Of a stretch of 64,000 bases of DNA, positions 1-8,786 are shown piece after piece. Numbering within the stretch: position 1 is the first letter of the stretch; every line of letters begins with the position of its first letter. The notes below the pieces were generated by a model. The model was not told the origin of the DNA and did no database searches. It saw only the letters and a list, made by a program, of their open reading frames with translations. The stretch comes from Mycobacterium sp. 852013-51886_SCH5428379 (GTDB lineage Bacteria > Actinomycetota > Actinomycetes > Mycobacteriales > Mycobacteriaceae): positions 1 to 64,000 of the forward strand of contig NZ_LZSU01000022.1 in NCBI RefSeq assembly GCF_001665575.1. The letters are read 5' to 3'. Both the position numbers and the translations under genes were made by a program.

Positions 1-60
1 CACCTCGAGGCGGTCCTTCGGGCTGACCCGACCGACCAAAGACACTGCCGCTGAGGACAT
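1..60 (-). CDS. 5' end of a minus-strand gene, product unknown (partial)
   Basis: An open minus-strand frame starts at the ATG whose complement lies at 58-60. It reads MSSAAVSLVGRVSPKDRLEV before running off the left edge. Only 20 residues are visible, so no family can be assigned. It would be divergent from the IMPACT-family gene at 142, with about 80 bp between the two starts. There is no strong ribosome binding site, so the start and even the reality of the gene are uncertain. Confidence 0.35.
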   Translation of the reverse strand, partial: MSSAAVSLVGRVSPKDRLEV

Positions 61-141
61 ATCACCATCAAAGCAGAAGGGTCCGACACGTTTCGGGGTC
101 GAGCGGACCGCTGATCAGAGCTCACATGCGACGATGTCGTC

Positions 142-759
142 GTGCCGTTCACCCTGTATCCCGAGGACGCACCGAGCATCGAGATACCGATCAAAAAGTC
201 CCGGTTCATCGCCCGGCTGCGTTACGCAGACGGCGAGAAGCCGGTCGCGGAACTACTCTCATTCGCCCGCGAGGTCGACCGGAACGCGAACCATCATTGC
301 TACGCCTACATCCTCGGCTTCGACCCCACCGCGCGGACCGAACGGTCCTCCGACGACGGAGAACCGGGCGGCACGGCCGGAGCGCCGATCCTGCGCACTT
401 TGAAGGCCCACGATCTGTGCAACGTCGTCCTCGTGGTGTCACGGTATTTCGGCGGCGTCAAGCTCGGCGCGGGAGGATTGACGCGGGCCTATGCGCGTGC
501 CGCCAGCTCGGCGATCGAACTGGCGAACCTGCGTCCGTTGGTGCGCACCAACATCTTCGAGCTCGTGGCGAGCCACGCTTCGGCAGGCAAGCTCGAGGCC
601 GAGTTGCGGGGCCGTGGGTTCGAGGTCACCGACGTACGACACGGAGAATCCGTGCAAATGACCGTGCTCAGCCCCGACGGTGTAGCGCTTGCGGCGGCGG
701 TCAATGACATCTCCTCGGGCACCATCGATCTGGTGCCGATGGGCCATGTCTGGAAGTAG
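142..759 (+). CDS. YigZ/IMPACT (UPF0029) family protein
   Basis: A 205-residue protein of the YigZ/IMPACT family, whose bacterial members are about 200 residues long. The family signature is visible as DDGEPGGTAGAPIL (residues 71-84) and VVSRYFGGVKLGAGGLTRAY (about 98-117). The C-terminal part would form the ferredoxin-like DUF1949 domain. Eukaryotic IMPACT modulates the GCN2 stress kinase; the bacterial function is not settled, though binding of nucleic acid or the ribosome has been suggested. The frame opens with GTG at 142 and has no earlier in-frame start. No clear Shine-Dalgarno sequence precedes it. Confidence 0.85.
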   Translation: MPFTLYPEDAPSIEIPIKKSRFIARLRYADGEKPVAELLSFAREVDRNANHHCYAYILGFDPTARTERSSDDGEPGGTAGAPILRTLKAHDLCNVVLVVSRYFGGVKLGAGGLTRAYARAASSAIELANLRPLVRTNIFELVASHASAGKLEAELRGRGFEVTDVRHGESVQMTVLSPDGVALAAAVNDISSGTIDLVPMGHVWK

Positions 760-764
760 GGAAC

Positions 765-1844
765 TCAGCCACCCGCCGCCGAATGCAGCGCCACCTCGTG
801 GGTCTTGACGACGAAGAACACCTCTCGACCCGGTTGCAGATCGAGGTCCGCGGCCGCAGCGGCGGTGATGTCGGCGGCGAGCCCGGTGCCGCCGTCCGGT
901 TGTTCGGGACCGCGAAGCCGCACCGTCGCCCCGTGCAGTTCGATTTCGGCGATTCGCACGGGAAGAACGTTGCGGGGACTCGCATGTGGGGGATCGAGAT
1001 GAACAGCGACGGCAGTCGGTGCGAACAGCGCGACCGCCTCCGATCCCGGGGTCGGATCACCGACACCGGAAACAACTAAGCCCCAGTCTGTTTGGAGCAA
1101 TCCGGGCTCTGAGATCACTCCGGACACCAGGTTGATCCCCGCGATGCGGGCGGCGAAGTCGCTGCGCGGCGCGGTGAGAACCGTCCGGACGGCTCCACTC
1201 TCGACCACGTGCCCGCCGTCGACCACGATCACCCTGTCCGCGATCGCCAACGCATCGAGGAGGTCGTGCGTGACGATGATCGCGGTGCGCTCCGGCGCCC
1301 GGAGGATCTCGCGCAGCAGTCTGCGCATCGCCGGGGCGGCGGCCACGTCGAGCGCGGCCATCGGCTCGTCGAGCAGCAGCACCTGCGGTTCGGCGGCCAG
1401 CGCCCGGGCCAGGGCCACCCGCTGCGCCTGCCCCCCGGACAGCTGCGCCGGTTTCCGGTCGGCCAGCTCCAACGCACCGACCGCCGCCAGCCAGCGCTGC
1501 GCCACTTCCGACGCCTCAGCACGTGATCGACCCCTGCAGCGAGGACCATAGGCAACATTCGCGGCAACCGTCATGTGGGGAAACAGCATGGCCTGCTGGC
1601 TGAGCATCGCGACACCGCGGGCGTGAGCGGCGACGAACGTCCCCGTGGCCGTGTCGGTGACGACCGTCCCCCCGAGTTCGATCCGGCCCTCATCCGGTTC
1701 CAGGAGACCGGCGATCATCGACAGGAGCGTCGACTTTCCCACGCCGTTGGCGCCCAACACAGCCAACACCTCCCCGTGGTCGAGCGACACGTCGAACTCG
1801 ACACCACGCCGCGCCAGTCGCGCCTGCACGCGCACGCCACTCAC
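765..1844 (-). CDS. modC: molybdate ABC transporter ATP-binding protein ModC
   Basis: A 359-residue ABC ATPase that powers molybdate import with ModB and ModA. Walker A is GANGVGKST (31-39), the signature LSGGQ is at 135-139, and Walker B VLLLDE is at 155-160. The C-terminal third, about residues 290-359, has the length and pattern of a TOBE/Mop domain that binds oxyanion. The GTG start at 1844 overlaps the modB stop by GTGA, which fixes the start and implies translational coupling. It is the last gene of a four-gene minus-strand operon. Molybdate taken up here is needed by molybdopterin enzymes such as the hydroxylase encoded at 14987-18716. Confidence 0.92.
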   Translation of the reverse strand: MSGVRVQARLARRGVEFDVSLDHGEVLAVLGANGVGKSTLLSMIAGLLEPDEGRIELGGTVVTDTATGTFVAAHARGVAMLSQQAMLFPHMTVAANVAYGPRCRGRSRAEASEVAQRWLAAVGALELADRKPAQLSGGQAQRVALARALAAEPQVLLLDEPMAALDVAAAPAMRRLLREILRAPERTAIIVTHDLLDALAIADRVIVVDGGHVVESGAVRTVLTAPRSDFAARIAGINLVSGVISEPGLLQTDWGLVVSGVGDPTPGSEAVALFAPTAVAVHLDPPHASPRNVLPVRIAEIELHGATVRLRGPEQPDGGTGLAADITAAAAADLDLQPGREVFFVVKTHEVALHSAAGG

Positions 1845-2653
1845 AGCGGTCCCGTCAGCCGCCGGCTTGCCGACGCGATCACGATCGCCGCCGCAACCAC
1901 GATCAACAGCAGCGAAAGCGCCACGGCGGCATCGGCGTCGGTCTCGCGCTGCAGGTAGATCTCCAACGGAAGCGTGCGCGTCACACCCTGCAGCGATCCG
2001 GCGAAGGTCAGCGTCGCCCCGAATTCCCCGAGCGAGCGGGCGAAGGCCAGCACTGCCCCGGACAGCAGGCCCGGCAGCACGAGCGGCAACGTCACGGTTC
2101 GCAGCACCGTCGTCGGCCGCGCGCCGAGGGTGGCGGCGATGGTCTCGTAACCCGATCCCGCTGAGCGCAAGGCACCTTCGAGGCTGACGACCAGGAACGG
2201 CAGTGACACGAATGACTGGGCCAGCACCACTGCCGCGGTCGAGAACGCGATCCGGACCCCGATCAACTCGAGCTCTCGGCCGAGCAATCCCTGCCGCCCG
2301 AAGGTGTACAGCAGCGCGATACCGCCCACCACCGGTGGTAACACGAGGGGGAGCAGCACCAGGGCGCGCAACACCGACAGGCCCCGAAAGTTCCCACGCG
2401 CCAGTACGAGTGCCATCGGCACTCCGAGCATCACGCACACCGCGGTGCTGGCGGCGGCCGTCTTCAGACTCAGAAGCAAGGCTGCGCGCGAGGATTCGGA
2501 GGTGACGAGCGGTATGAAATCAGCCCAGTCGATCTCGAGCAGGATCGCGATCAACGGGACGACGACGAACAGGGCCCCTGCCGCGGCGGGTAGATAAAAC
2601 CACCGCGGGAGCCCTACCTGAACCAGCCGGCCCGCCCGTCGCGTCGCCGTCAT
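1841..2653 (-). CDS. modB: molybdate ABC transporter permease ModB
   Basis: A 270-residue integral membrane permease for molybdate. Hydrophobic segments occur at about 20-40, 58-85, 95-117, 137-158 and near the C-terminus. The EAA loop that contacts ModC is recognisable at about 169-190 ([20 protein letters not shown]). The ATG at 2653 overlaps the modA stop (ATGA), and the modB stop overlaps the modC start. Tight coupling and the gene order A-B-C are typical of mod operons. Confidence 0.92.
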   Translation of the reverse strand: MTATRRAGRLVQVGLPRWFYLPAAAGALFVVVPLIAILLEIDWADFIPLVTSESSRAALLLSLKTAAASTAVCVMLGVPMALVLARGNFRGLSVLRALVLLPLVLPPVVGGIALLYTFGRQGLLGRELELIGVRIAFSTAAVVLAQSFVSLPFLVVSLEGALRSAGSGYETIAATLGARPTTVLRTVTLPLVLPGLLSGAVLAFARSLGEFGATLTFAGSLQGVTRTLPLEIYLQRETDADAAVALSLLLIVVAAAIVIASASRRLTGPL

Positions 2654-3399
2654 GGTGCAGCGAAGCCCGCTGCCGCCAACACGTCCCGTCCATCCGGACC
2701 CGTGACGAGGTCGACGAACTGTTGTGCCAACGCGGGATTCCCCGAATTGTCGAGTACCGCGATCGGATACGTGTTCACCGCGTCGCGCGACTCGGGAAAC
2801 GGCACCGAGGTGACCTTGTCGCCCGCAGCCGCTGCATCCGTCACGTACACCAGACCGGCGTCGGCTTGCCCGGAGGTGACCTTGCCCAGGACGTCGGTGA
2901 CGGCGGACTCCTCGCTCACCGGCGTGAGCGTCACGCCGGTGACCTCTTCGACCTTCTCGGTGGCCGCGCCGCACGGCACCTGCGGCGCGCACACCACGAG
3001 CTGGATGCCGGATCCAGCCAGATCGGCGAACGAGGCGATGCCCTTCGGATTACCCGGCGCGGTGGCGATGGTCAGCGTGTTGGTCGCGAATGCCACCGGC
3101 GCTCCGGACACGAGGCCCGCATCCACAGCCTTGGACATGTTGGTCGTGTCCGCGGACGCGTACACGTCAGCCGGCGCGCCCTGCGCCAGCTGCGCGACGA
3201 GATCCGACGAGCCCGCGAAGTTGAATGCGACGGTCGTTCCGGGATGGGTGGCTTCGAAGCGCCGACCGAGTTCGGTGAACGCCGGCTGCAGCGACGCTGC
3301 TGCGAACACCGTGATGCCGGTCGACGGCTCCGACGCGTTGGGCGACGAACACGCCGCCGCGAGCGCGGCAATCGCCAGGACGGCCGGGATCGTTCTCAC
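2650..3399 (-). CDS. modA: molybdate-binding lipoprotein ModA
   Basis: A 249-residue periplasmic-binding-protein homologue that captures molybdate (or tungstate) at the cell surface. The N-terminus is a short signal peptide ending in the lipobox-like ALAAAC, so Cys17 is the likely lipidation site. The mature part begins with [21 protein letters not shown], the usual ModA opening, and continues with [11 protein letters not shown] and [11 protein letters not shown], which line the anion site in this family. The GTG at 3399 overlaps the stop of the regulator gene (GTGA) and places the signal peptide at the very start; longer upstream starts would add a basic, non-hydrophobic leader. Confidence 0.9.
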   Translation of the reverse strand: MRTIPAVLAIAALAAACSSPNASEPSTGITVFAAASLQPAFTELGRRFEATHPGTTVAFNFAGSSDLVAQLAQGAPADVYASADTTNMSKAVDAGLVSGAPVAFATNTLTIATAPGNPKGIASFADLAGSGIQLVVCAPQVPCGAATEKVEEVTGVTLTPVSEESAVTDVLGKVTSGQADAGLVYVTDAAAAGDKVTSVPFPESRDAVNTYPIAVLDNSGNPALAQQFVDLVTGPDGRDVLAAAGFAAP

Positions 3400-3800
3400 G
3401 ACGCGCCCCCGGGGGTTTCGACGATGACGTTGGTCGCCTTGACCACGGCCACCGCCAACGCGCCGGGCTCCAGCCCGAGTTGCCGAGCCGATTCGGTGCT
3501 CATCAACGAGACGACGGTGAACGGTCCGCACTGCATCTGCACTTCGCTCATGACCCGATCCGCGGTCACCTTGGTGACCAGCCCGACAAGTCTGTTGCGC
3601 GCGGAGCTGGCGACGTCCAGGGGATTCGGCGGTGGTGCGGCGTGGTCGCGGGCGAACTCCGCCAGGACCTCGCCCGCGATCACCTTCCGGCCGGCGGCGT
3701 CTTTGCCCGCGGCGAGCCCGCCGGTGTCGATCCAGCGGCGCACGGTGTCATCGCTGACGCCGAGAAGCGCGGCGGCATCCTTGATGCGGATGTCGGGCAT
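3396..3800 (-). CDS. excisionase-type HTH regulator with TOBE molybdate-binding domain
   Basis: A 134-residue protein with a small MerR/excisionase-like helix-turn-helix at 1-35 (DAAALLGVSDDTVRRWIDTG), then a linker and one TOBE/Mop-like domain at about 66-130 (NRLVGLVTKVTADRVMSEVQ). By architecture it senses molybdate and probably controls the modABC genes transcribed with it. It would play the part of ModE, although ModE has two such domains and a different HTH. The ATG at 3800 follows a strong GGAGGGAG Shine-Dalgarno; an earlier in-frame start at 3893 has no such support. Two related short repeats lie upstream at 3821-3865. The role in mod regulation is inferred from domain content and operon position. 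Confidence 0.82.
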   Translation of the reverse strand: MPDIRIKDAAALLGVSDDTVRRWIDTGGLAAGKDAAGRKVIAGEVLAEFARDHAAPPPNPLDVASSARNRLVGLVTKVTADRVMSEVQMQCGPFTVVSLMSTESARQLGLEPGALAVAVVKATNVIVETPGGAS

Positions 3801-3820
3801 GGGCCTCCCTCCAGTGTGAA

Positions 3821-3865
3821 TCCGCAGAAGCGGGCTAATAAAGCCAATATATCCGCAAGTACGGG
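3821..3865. promoter_or_regulatory. paired repeats upstream of the mod operon, candidate operator
   Basis: TCCGCAGAAGCGGG (3821-3834) and TCCGCAAGTACGGG (3852-3865) share TCCGCA-N4-CGGG. Each is a short near-palindrome (CCGC/GCGG and CCG/CGG). Their starts are 31 bp apart, close to three helical turns, with an AT-rich stretch (TAATAAAGCCAATATA) between them that could carry the -10 of the minus-strand mod promoter. The arrangement fits two protomers of the HTH-TOBE regulator binding one face of the DNA. Binding is inferred. Confidence 0.5.
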
Positions 3866-3916
3866 TCAGATAGCGCGGAACCGGCGTGACCACCGCGTAC
3901 CGTTTAATTTGGGCTC

Positions 3917-4798
3917 ATGAGCCGTCCGCTGGCCGTCGCCCTCGCGCAATACCCACCCGTGACCGGATCGGATCCCATGGCGACGCTCCACCGGCAGGCC
4001 GCCGAAATCCAGTCCGGAACATCTGATCTTGATCTCATCGTCTTTCCGGAGATTCACCTGTTCGGTGACTGCGACACCGCGGAGGACACCAACGCATGGC
4101 TCGAGGCGGCCGCCGAACCGCTCGACGGCCCTCGTCTGCGCGCCGTTGCCGAGGTCGCCCGTGAGCTCGGGGTGTGGCTGATTCCCGGCTCGGTCGCCGA
4201 ACGTGATGACGACGGCCGGGTCTACAACACCGAGGTGGTGTTCAATCCGAGCGGCGAATTGGTCGCGAGCTACCGCAAGGTGTTCCCGTGGCGCCCTTAC
4301 GAGGCGTGGTCCTCGGGGCATGAGTTCGTGGTCTTCGACATGCCCGGCATCGGGCGTGGGGGACTGTCGATCTGTTACGACGCGTGGTTCCCGGAGTCCA
4401 CGCGCAGCGTGGCCTGGATGGGTGCGGAGTTCGTGGTGAACGTCGTCAAGACCATCGGCGCCGACCGGAAGCAGGAGCGAATCCTGGCGCAGGCCAACGC
4501 AATCGTCAATCAGGTGTTCATGCTCAGCGTCAACGCCGCCGGCCCGGTCGGTTACGGCGGATCAATCGTCAGCGACCCGGAGGGCGCCGTCGTCGCGGAT
4601 CTGCCCACCGCCGAAACCGGGCTGATGACGCTGACCATCGATCTCGACGACGTCACCCGCGTCCGCGACACCGGAACCGAGGGTTACAACCGCATGTGGT
4701 CACAGATGTCGCCCGACGATCCGCGCATCGATCTGCCGATCTACGGCGGCCGCATCGACCCCACGCGCTGGGAACCCTCGCGGTCTCACCCGGGCTGA
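3917..4798 (+). CDS. carbon-nitrogen hydrolase (nitrilase superfamily)
   Basis: A 293-residue amidase of the nitrilase superfamily, which hydrolyses non-peptide C-N bonds. The catalytic triad is visible: Glu45 in FPEIHL, Lys121 in YRKVFPW and Cys153 in LSICYDAWFPE. The length fits a stand-alone amidase, but the substrate cannot be read from sequence. The ATG at 3917 lies 8 bp after a TTTAAT -10-like element (3903-3908), so the mRNA may be almost leaderless. It is divergent from the mod operon and overlaps the convergent PPOX gene by 13 bp. Confidence 0.88.
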   Translation: MSRPLAVALAQYPPVTGSDPMATLHRQAAEIQSGTSDLDLIVFPEIHLFGDCDTAEDTNAWLEAAAEPLDGPRLRAVAEVARELGVWLIPGSVAERDDDGRVYNTEVVFNPSGELVASYRKVFPWRPYEAWSSGHEFVVFDMPGIGRGGLSICYDAWFPESTRSVAWMGAEFVVNVVKTIGADRKQERILAQANAIVNQVFMLSVNAAGPVGYGGSIVSDPEGAVVADLPTAETGLMTLTIDLDDVTRVRDTGTEGYNRMWSQMSPDDPRIDLPIYGGRIDPTRWEPSRSHPG

Positions 4799-5199
4799 TC
4801 GTTGTTCTTCTGCGCACCCCACCCGTGCACCCGGTCCACCTCGATCAGCGCACTGACGCGCGGTCGCTCCCGGTTGGGGTACGGCTTGCCCCGGTAGTGC
4901 TGGGCCAGCGCATCGATGTCCGCCAGACCCTCGTCGTCGTACATCTTGGTGATCCGCCCGATGAGGGTCAGATGGGTGTACCAGTCGTCTCCGTCGATGA
5001 CGGTGAGCGAAACCCTCGGATCCCGGCGCAGGTGGCCTAGCCGCTTGCGGGCGGTGTCCATGTTGACCAGCACGTGGTCCTCGCGCAGGAGATACCACGT
5101 CGCGGCCGATACCGGGTGCCCGTCGCGACGGACGGTGGCGATGACGGCCGGGTTGGGTTTCGCCAGCATCTGCCGTGCGTCGTCGGTCAGCGGTGACAT
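4786..5199 (-). CDS. PPOX-class flavin/F420-dependent oxidoreductase
   Basis: A 137-residue split-beta-barrel protein of the pyridoxamine-phosphate-oxidase-like class. It opens with an AVIATVRRDGHPVSAATWY strand pair and has the RKRLGHLRRDPRVSLTVID segment typical of mycobacterial F420- or FMN-binding members. Such proteins reduce varied small molecules with F420H2; the substrate here is unknown. The ATG at 5199 is followed by MSPLTDDARQMLAKPN, a normal family start, and is preceded by a GGAGGACC Shine-Dalgarno. It is divergent from prfC with about 120 bp between the starts. Confidence 0.82.
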   Translation of the reverse strand: MSPLTDDARQMLAKPNPAVIATVRRDGHPVSAATWYLLREDHVLVNMDTARKRLGHLRRDPRVSLTVIDGDDWYTHLTLIGRITKMYDDEGLADIDALAQHYRGKPYPNRERPRVSALIEVDRVHGWGAQKNNDQPG

Positions 5200-5319
5200 G
5201 TGGTCCTCCGGATCTGGGGGGCAGGGCTCCACGAGAGTGCCCCGCTCCGTTCCGCTCAAGCACGGCGATCCACGACGATTAACGTTCCGCCCACTGCGGT
5301 CCATAAAATCGGTGGTGCA

Positions 5320-6960
5320 ATGACAACCGATACCACCGGAGCCCCCGCGGCCTCCGGACCGCACGCAGACCGTATCTCCGCCGAAGCGCGACGTCGCCGG
5401 ACGTTCGCGGTGATCAGTCACCCCGACGCCGGCAAATCCACCCTCACCGAAGCGCTCGTGCTGCACGCCAAGGCGATCACCGAGGCCGGCGCCGTGCACG
5501 GCAAGGGCAACCGCCGCGCCACGGTGTCGGACTGGATGGAGATGGAGAAGGCCCGCGGCATCTCGATCACCTCCACCGCGATGCAGTTCCCCTACCGCAC
5601 CGACGACGGCGAGACCTGCATCATCAACTTGCTCGACACGCCGGGGCACGCGGACTTCTCCGAGGACACCTACCGCGTACTGACCGCCGTCGACTGCGCG
5701 GTGATGCTCATCGACGCCGCGAAGGGTCTGGAACCCCAGACGCTGAAACTCTTCCAGGTGTGCCGCCACCGCGGCATCCCGATCATCACGGTGGTCAACA
5801 AATGGGACCGGCCGGGACGCCACGCACTGGAGTTGATGGACGAGATCCACGAACGCATCCAACTGCAGACCACACCGTTGACCTGGCCGGTCGGCATCGC
5901 CGGCGATTTCAAGGGCGTCCTCGACCGGCGGTCGGGCAAGTACATCAAGTACACCCGCACCGCCGGCGGCGCCACTGCCGCTCCTGAAGAGCACATCGAG
6001 GCGTCCCGCGCCCACGAGATCGCGGGAGACGACTGGGACAACGCGGTCGAGGAGTCCGAGCTGCTGTCCGCCGACGGCGCCGACTTCGACCGGGAGTCGT
6101 TCCTGCGGTGTACCTCGACACCGGTGCTGTTCACCTCGGCGATCCTCAACTTCGGCGTGAACCAGCTGCTCGACGTCCTCGCCCAGTTGGCGCCCCCGCC
6201 GACCGGGCAGGTCGATGTCGACGGCAATCGGCGCGACCCGGCCGAGCCGTTCAGCGCCTTCGTGTTCAAGGTTCAGGCCGGGATGGATTCGGCGCATCGC
6301 GACCGGATCGCCTACGCCCGGGTGTGCTCGGGCACCTTCGAGCGCGGCGAGGTGCTGACGCATGGAGCGACCGGCAAGCCGTTCGTCACCAAGTACGCCC
6401 AGTCGGTGTTCGGGCAGCAGCGGTCCACGCTGGACACCGCATGGCCGGGCGACGTCATCGGGCTCGCCAACGCCGCGGCGTTGCGGCCGGGGGACACGCT
6501 CTACCGCGACGTGCCGGTCGAGTACCCGCCGATCCCGAGCTTCTCGCCCGAGCACTTCGCCGTCGCGCGCGGCACCGATCCGAGTAAGCACAAGCAGTTC
6601 CGAAAGGGCATCGAGCAGCTGGACCAGGAGGGCGTCATCCAGGTGCTGCGCTCGGATCGGCGAGGCGATCAGGCGCCGGTCTTCGCGGCGGTCGGACCCA
6701 TGCAGTTCGAGGTCGCCAGCCACCGCATGGCCAACGAGTTCAGCGCGCCGATCTCGATGGAGCCGCTGCCGTACACGGTGGCCAGGGCCGTCGTCGATCC
6801 CGCCGATGCGGAGATCCTGCAGAAGCAGGCGTCGGTCGAGGTGTTCACCCGGACCGACGGTGTGGTGTTGGCGGTGTTCTCCACCAAGTGGCGGTTGGAG
6901 AACATCCAGCGCGACCATCCCGAGGTCCGCCTGCGCTCACTGGTGGCCGCCGCGGATTGA
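5320..6960 (+). CDS. prfC: peptide chain release factor 3
   Basis: A 546-residue translational GTPase that recycles release factors 1 and 2 after termination. G-domain motifs are G1 SHPDAGKST (33-41), the switch region with MEKARGISITST (about 75-86), G3 DTPGH (106-110) and G4 NKWD (160-163). The C-terminal half matches RF3, including FRKGIEQLDQEGVIQVL and GPMQFEVASHRM. The ATG at 5320 gives the standard N-terminus; the longer open frame upstream is low-quality sequence. TAAAAT about 11 bp before the ATG may be the -10. RF3 is patchily distributed in bacteria, but the full set of motifs indicates an active protein. Confidence 0.95.
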   Translation: MTTDTTGAPAASGPHADRISAEARRRRTFAVISHPDAGKSTLTEALVLHAKAITEAGAVHGKGNRRATVSDWMEMEKARGISITSTAMQFPYRTDDGETCIINLLDTPGHADFSEDTYRVLTAVDCAVMLIDAAKGLEPQTLKLFQVCRHRGIPIITVVNKWDRPGRHALELMDEIHERIQLQTTPLTWPVGIAGDFKGVLDRRSGKYIKYTRTAGGATAAPEEHIEASRAHEIAGDDWDNAVEESELLSADGADFDRESFLRCTSTPVLFTSAILNFGVNQLLDVLAQLAPPPTGQVDVDGNRRDPAEPFSAFVFKVQAGMDSAHRDRIAYARVCSGTFERGEVLTHGATGKPFVTKYAQSVFGQQRSTLDTAWPGDVIGLANAAALRPGDTLYRDVPVEYPPIPSFSPEHFAVARGTDPSKHKQFRKGIEQLDQEGVIQVLRSDRRGDQAPVFAAVGPMQFEVASHRMANEFSAPISMEPLPYTVARAVVDPADAEILQKQASVEVFTRTDGVVLAVFSTKWRLENIQRDHPEVRLRSLVAAAD

Positions 6961-6968
6961 CGTAGGCC

Positions 6969-8681
6969 TTACCCGAGGCCGGCGATCCGCGCCACGGTCA
7001 ACGCCGAGGTGAGCTGCAGCAGGTCGCGTGGCCTGCTGGGGCGCAGTCCGGTGAGTGATTCGAGCCGGCGCATCCGCTGAGCCACGGTGTTCGGGTGCAG
7101 GTGCAAGGCGTCGGCCGCCGCCCGGCGATCCAGGTCGCGCTCCAACAAGATGCGCGCAGTGTGCAGCAGCTCGCTGCCGTGCTCGCGGTCATAGTTCAGG
7201 GCCGGACCGAGCACCGTTGTGGCGTAGTCGCGCAGGCGCTGCGGATCGTCGAGTTGCAGCAGCAGGTGGTCGATGGCGATGTCGCGCAGGTCGATCACCG
7301 TCGTTGTCACCTCTGACGCGCTGTCGGTGGCCAGATCCAGCGCGCCACGCAACGTGCGCAGCATGTCGGGCAGCTCGACCGCCGGTGCCGCAGGCGTGAC
7401 CCCGGCCACCGCGCGTTGAACTGCACCCGTGTCCGTCAGGTAGGCCACCAGCCGGCCGGCTACCGCCGCGGCGCCGTCGACTCGCCCTGGCGCCGTTGCC
7501 TCCGGGGCCACGATGAGCACGAGGTCGCCGCGATACACCGCTACCAGCGGTCGCGGCGTCACGGTCATCGCGAACCTGTCTGCGCCGGCCAGCAGCCGTT
7601 CGGGGGCAGCGCGGTCACCCACGGCCTGCGCACTCGCGGACCGCACCCCGATCAGCGTCTGCTCACCCGAGAGGTCCCAGCCCAGCCGGCGCGCCCGGTC
7701 GAGCAATGCGGCCATGTCAGCGCCGTCGGTGCTCAACAGATCGGCCACCAGAGATCCGCGCAGCCGCTGCTCCACCTGGGCCGCGGTGCGGGCGCGCATC
7801 AGTTCGAGCGCGGTCACCACCGTCGCGTGTTCGACCGCGCGCATGTCGAGCGGCGACAGTTCCCCTGCGGTGGCGGCGACCCGAACGCGGGCCACCACCT
7901 CCCCGTCGAGGGTGACGTCTGCGGGGTCCCCGGTGTCTTCGATGCCGTCAGAGGGCCAGCCCACATCGGCCAGCGCGGTGCCGTAGACGTCGTCGATCAA
8001 CACCGGCCTGCCCAGCAGCTCGGCGAGCGCGGTCGCCACTCCCGACACACCCTCGCCGCGCAGCGCGGTGGCAGTCAGCAGTCCGTGGACCTCCTCGGCG
8101 CGACGCAGCTCCCGGATGGTGTCCTGTTCGCGTGACCGCAGCTGAGCGGTGCCCAGCGCGACGGCGACCTGCGAGGCCAACGTCGTAACCAAGCCGATCT
8201 CCACGGCGTCGAACCGATGCGGTGCCCGCCGGTAGCCGTTGATCGCCCCGACCACGACGCCACCCCGGCGCAGCGGCACTGAGACCAGCGCCCGGTATCC
8301 CTGTTCCTGCGCCACTCCACCCCACGGGCCGATCCCCGGGGTCGTTTCGATGTCCTCGAGCGTCACCACCTCGCCGGATCGGAATGCAACGCTGGTCGGG
8401 GCCTCTTCGGCGCCGCGGACGTCGAGCAGGATCGGCCGGTCGGCGTTGACCTGCGCTACGTAGTCGGAGGACAGGCCGTGGGAGCCGACGATGGTGAGGG
8501 CCCGGCGGTCGGCGGTCGGCAGGAACACCGCGCAGAAGTCGTATCCCAGGAGATCACACGCCGTGCGCGCGACCCGATCTACGAGGTCGGTGACCGGCTC
8601 GTCGCTGCCTACCGCCTCGCCGATGTCGGCGAGCGCGTCGAGCCAGCGGGCTAGATCAGGCTTCAGTGTCGGTAGGGACAT
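6969..8681 (-). CDS. GAF-domain transcriptional regulator of the PucR/CdaR type
   Basis: A 570-residue regulator. The N-terminal 180 residues form a GAF sensor domain (CDLLGYDFCAVFLP... IGPWGGVAQEQGYRALVSVPL). A middle region of the PucR GGDEF-like type follows. The C-terminal 60 residues hold the HTH_30 helix-turn-helix (LHLHPNTVAQRMRRLESLTG). Proteins of this layout control catabolic genes in actinobacteria. It is divergent from the ABC-transporter gene at 8787 with about 105 bp between, which holds short inverted repeats, so it probably controls the 8.8-18.7 kb cluster. It ends 8 bp from the end of convergent prfC. Confidence 0.88.
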   Translation of the reverse strand: MSLPTLKPDLARWLDALADIGEAVGSDEPVTDLVDRVARTACDLLGYDFCAVFLPTADRRALTIVGSHGLSSDYVAQVNADRPILLDVRGAEEAPTSVAFRSGEVVTLEDIETTPGIGPWGGVAQEQGYRALVSVPLRRGGVVVGAINGYRRAPHRFDAVEIGLVTTLASQVAVALGTAQLRSREQDTIRELRRAEEVHGLLTATALRGEGVSGVATALAELLGRPVLIDDVYGTALADVGWPSDGIEDTGDPADVTLDGEVVARVRVAATAGELSPLDMRAVEHATVVTALELMRARTAAQVEQRLRGSLVADLLSTDGADMAALLDRARRLGWDLSGEQTLIGVRSASAQAVGDRAAPERLLAGADRFAMTVTPRPLVAVYRGDLVLIVAPEATAPGRVDGAAAVAGRLVAYLTDTGAVQRAVAGVTPAAPAVELPDMLRTLRGALDLATDSASEVTTTVIDLRDIAIDHLLLQLDDPQRLRDYATTVLGPALNYDREHGSELLHTARILLERDLDRRAAADALHLHPNTVAQRMRRLESLTGLRPSRPRDLLQLTSALTVARIAGLG

Positions 8682-8752
8682 GTAATTCAGGATATGTGTG
8701 TTTCGCCAGACATTGCCCGGAATGGTCTGCCTCCACCAGTCTTGTGCAGACG

Positions 8753-8766
8753 GTGACAGCCGTCAC
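8753..8766. promoter_or_regulatory. inverted repeat GTGAC-N4-GTCAC, candidate operator
   Basis: A perfect inverted repeat lies 20 bp upstream of the GTG start of the binding-protein gene. A second, looser pair, CAGACATT (8708-8715) with AATGGTCTG (8721-8729), lies just upstream. Both are in the short divergent region shared with the GAF/PucR-type regulator, the natural place for its binding sites. No binding data can be derived from sequence. Confidence 0.4.
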
Positions 8767-8786
8767 ACAACATGCAGGAGGTTCCC

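Noticed and set aside
4786..6918. Long minus-strand open frame (over 700 codons) running antisense through prfC
   Set aside because: It is the GC-rich shadow of release factor 3. Only its last 137 codons, from the ATG at 5199, form a recognisable PPOX protein.
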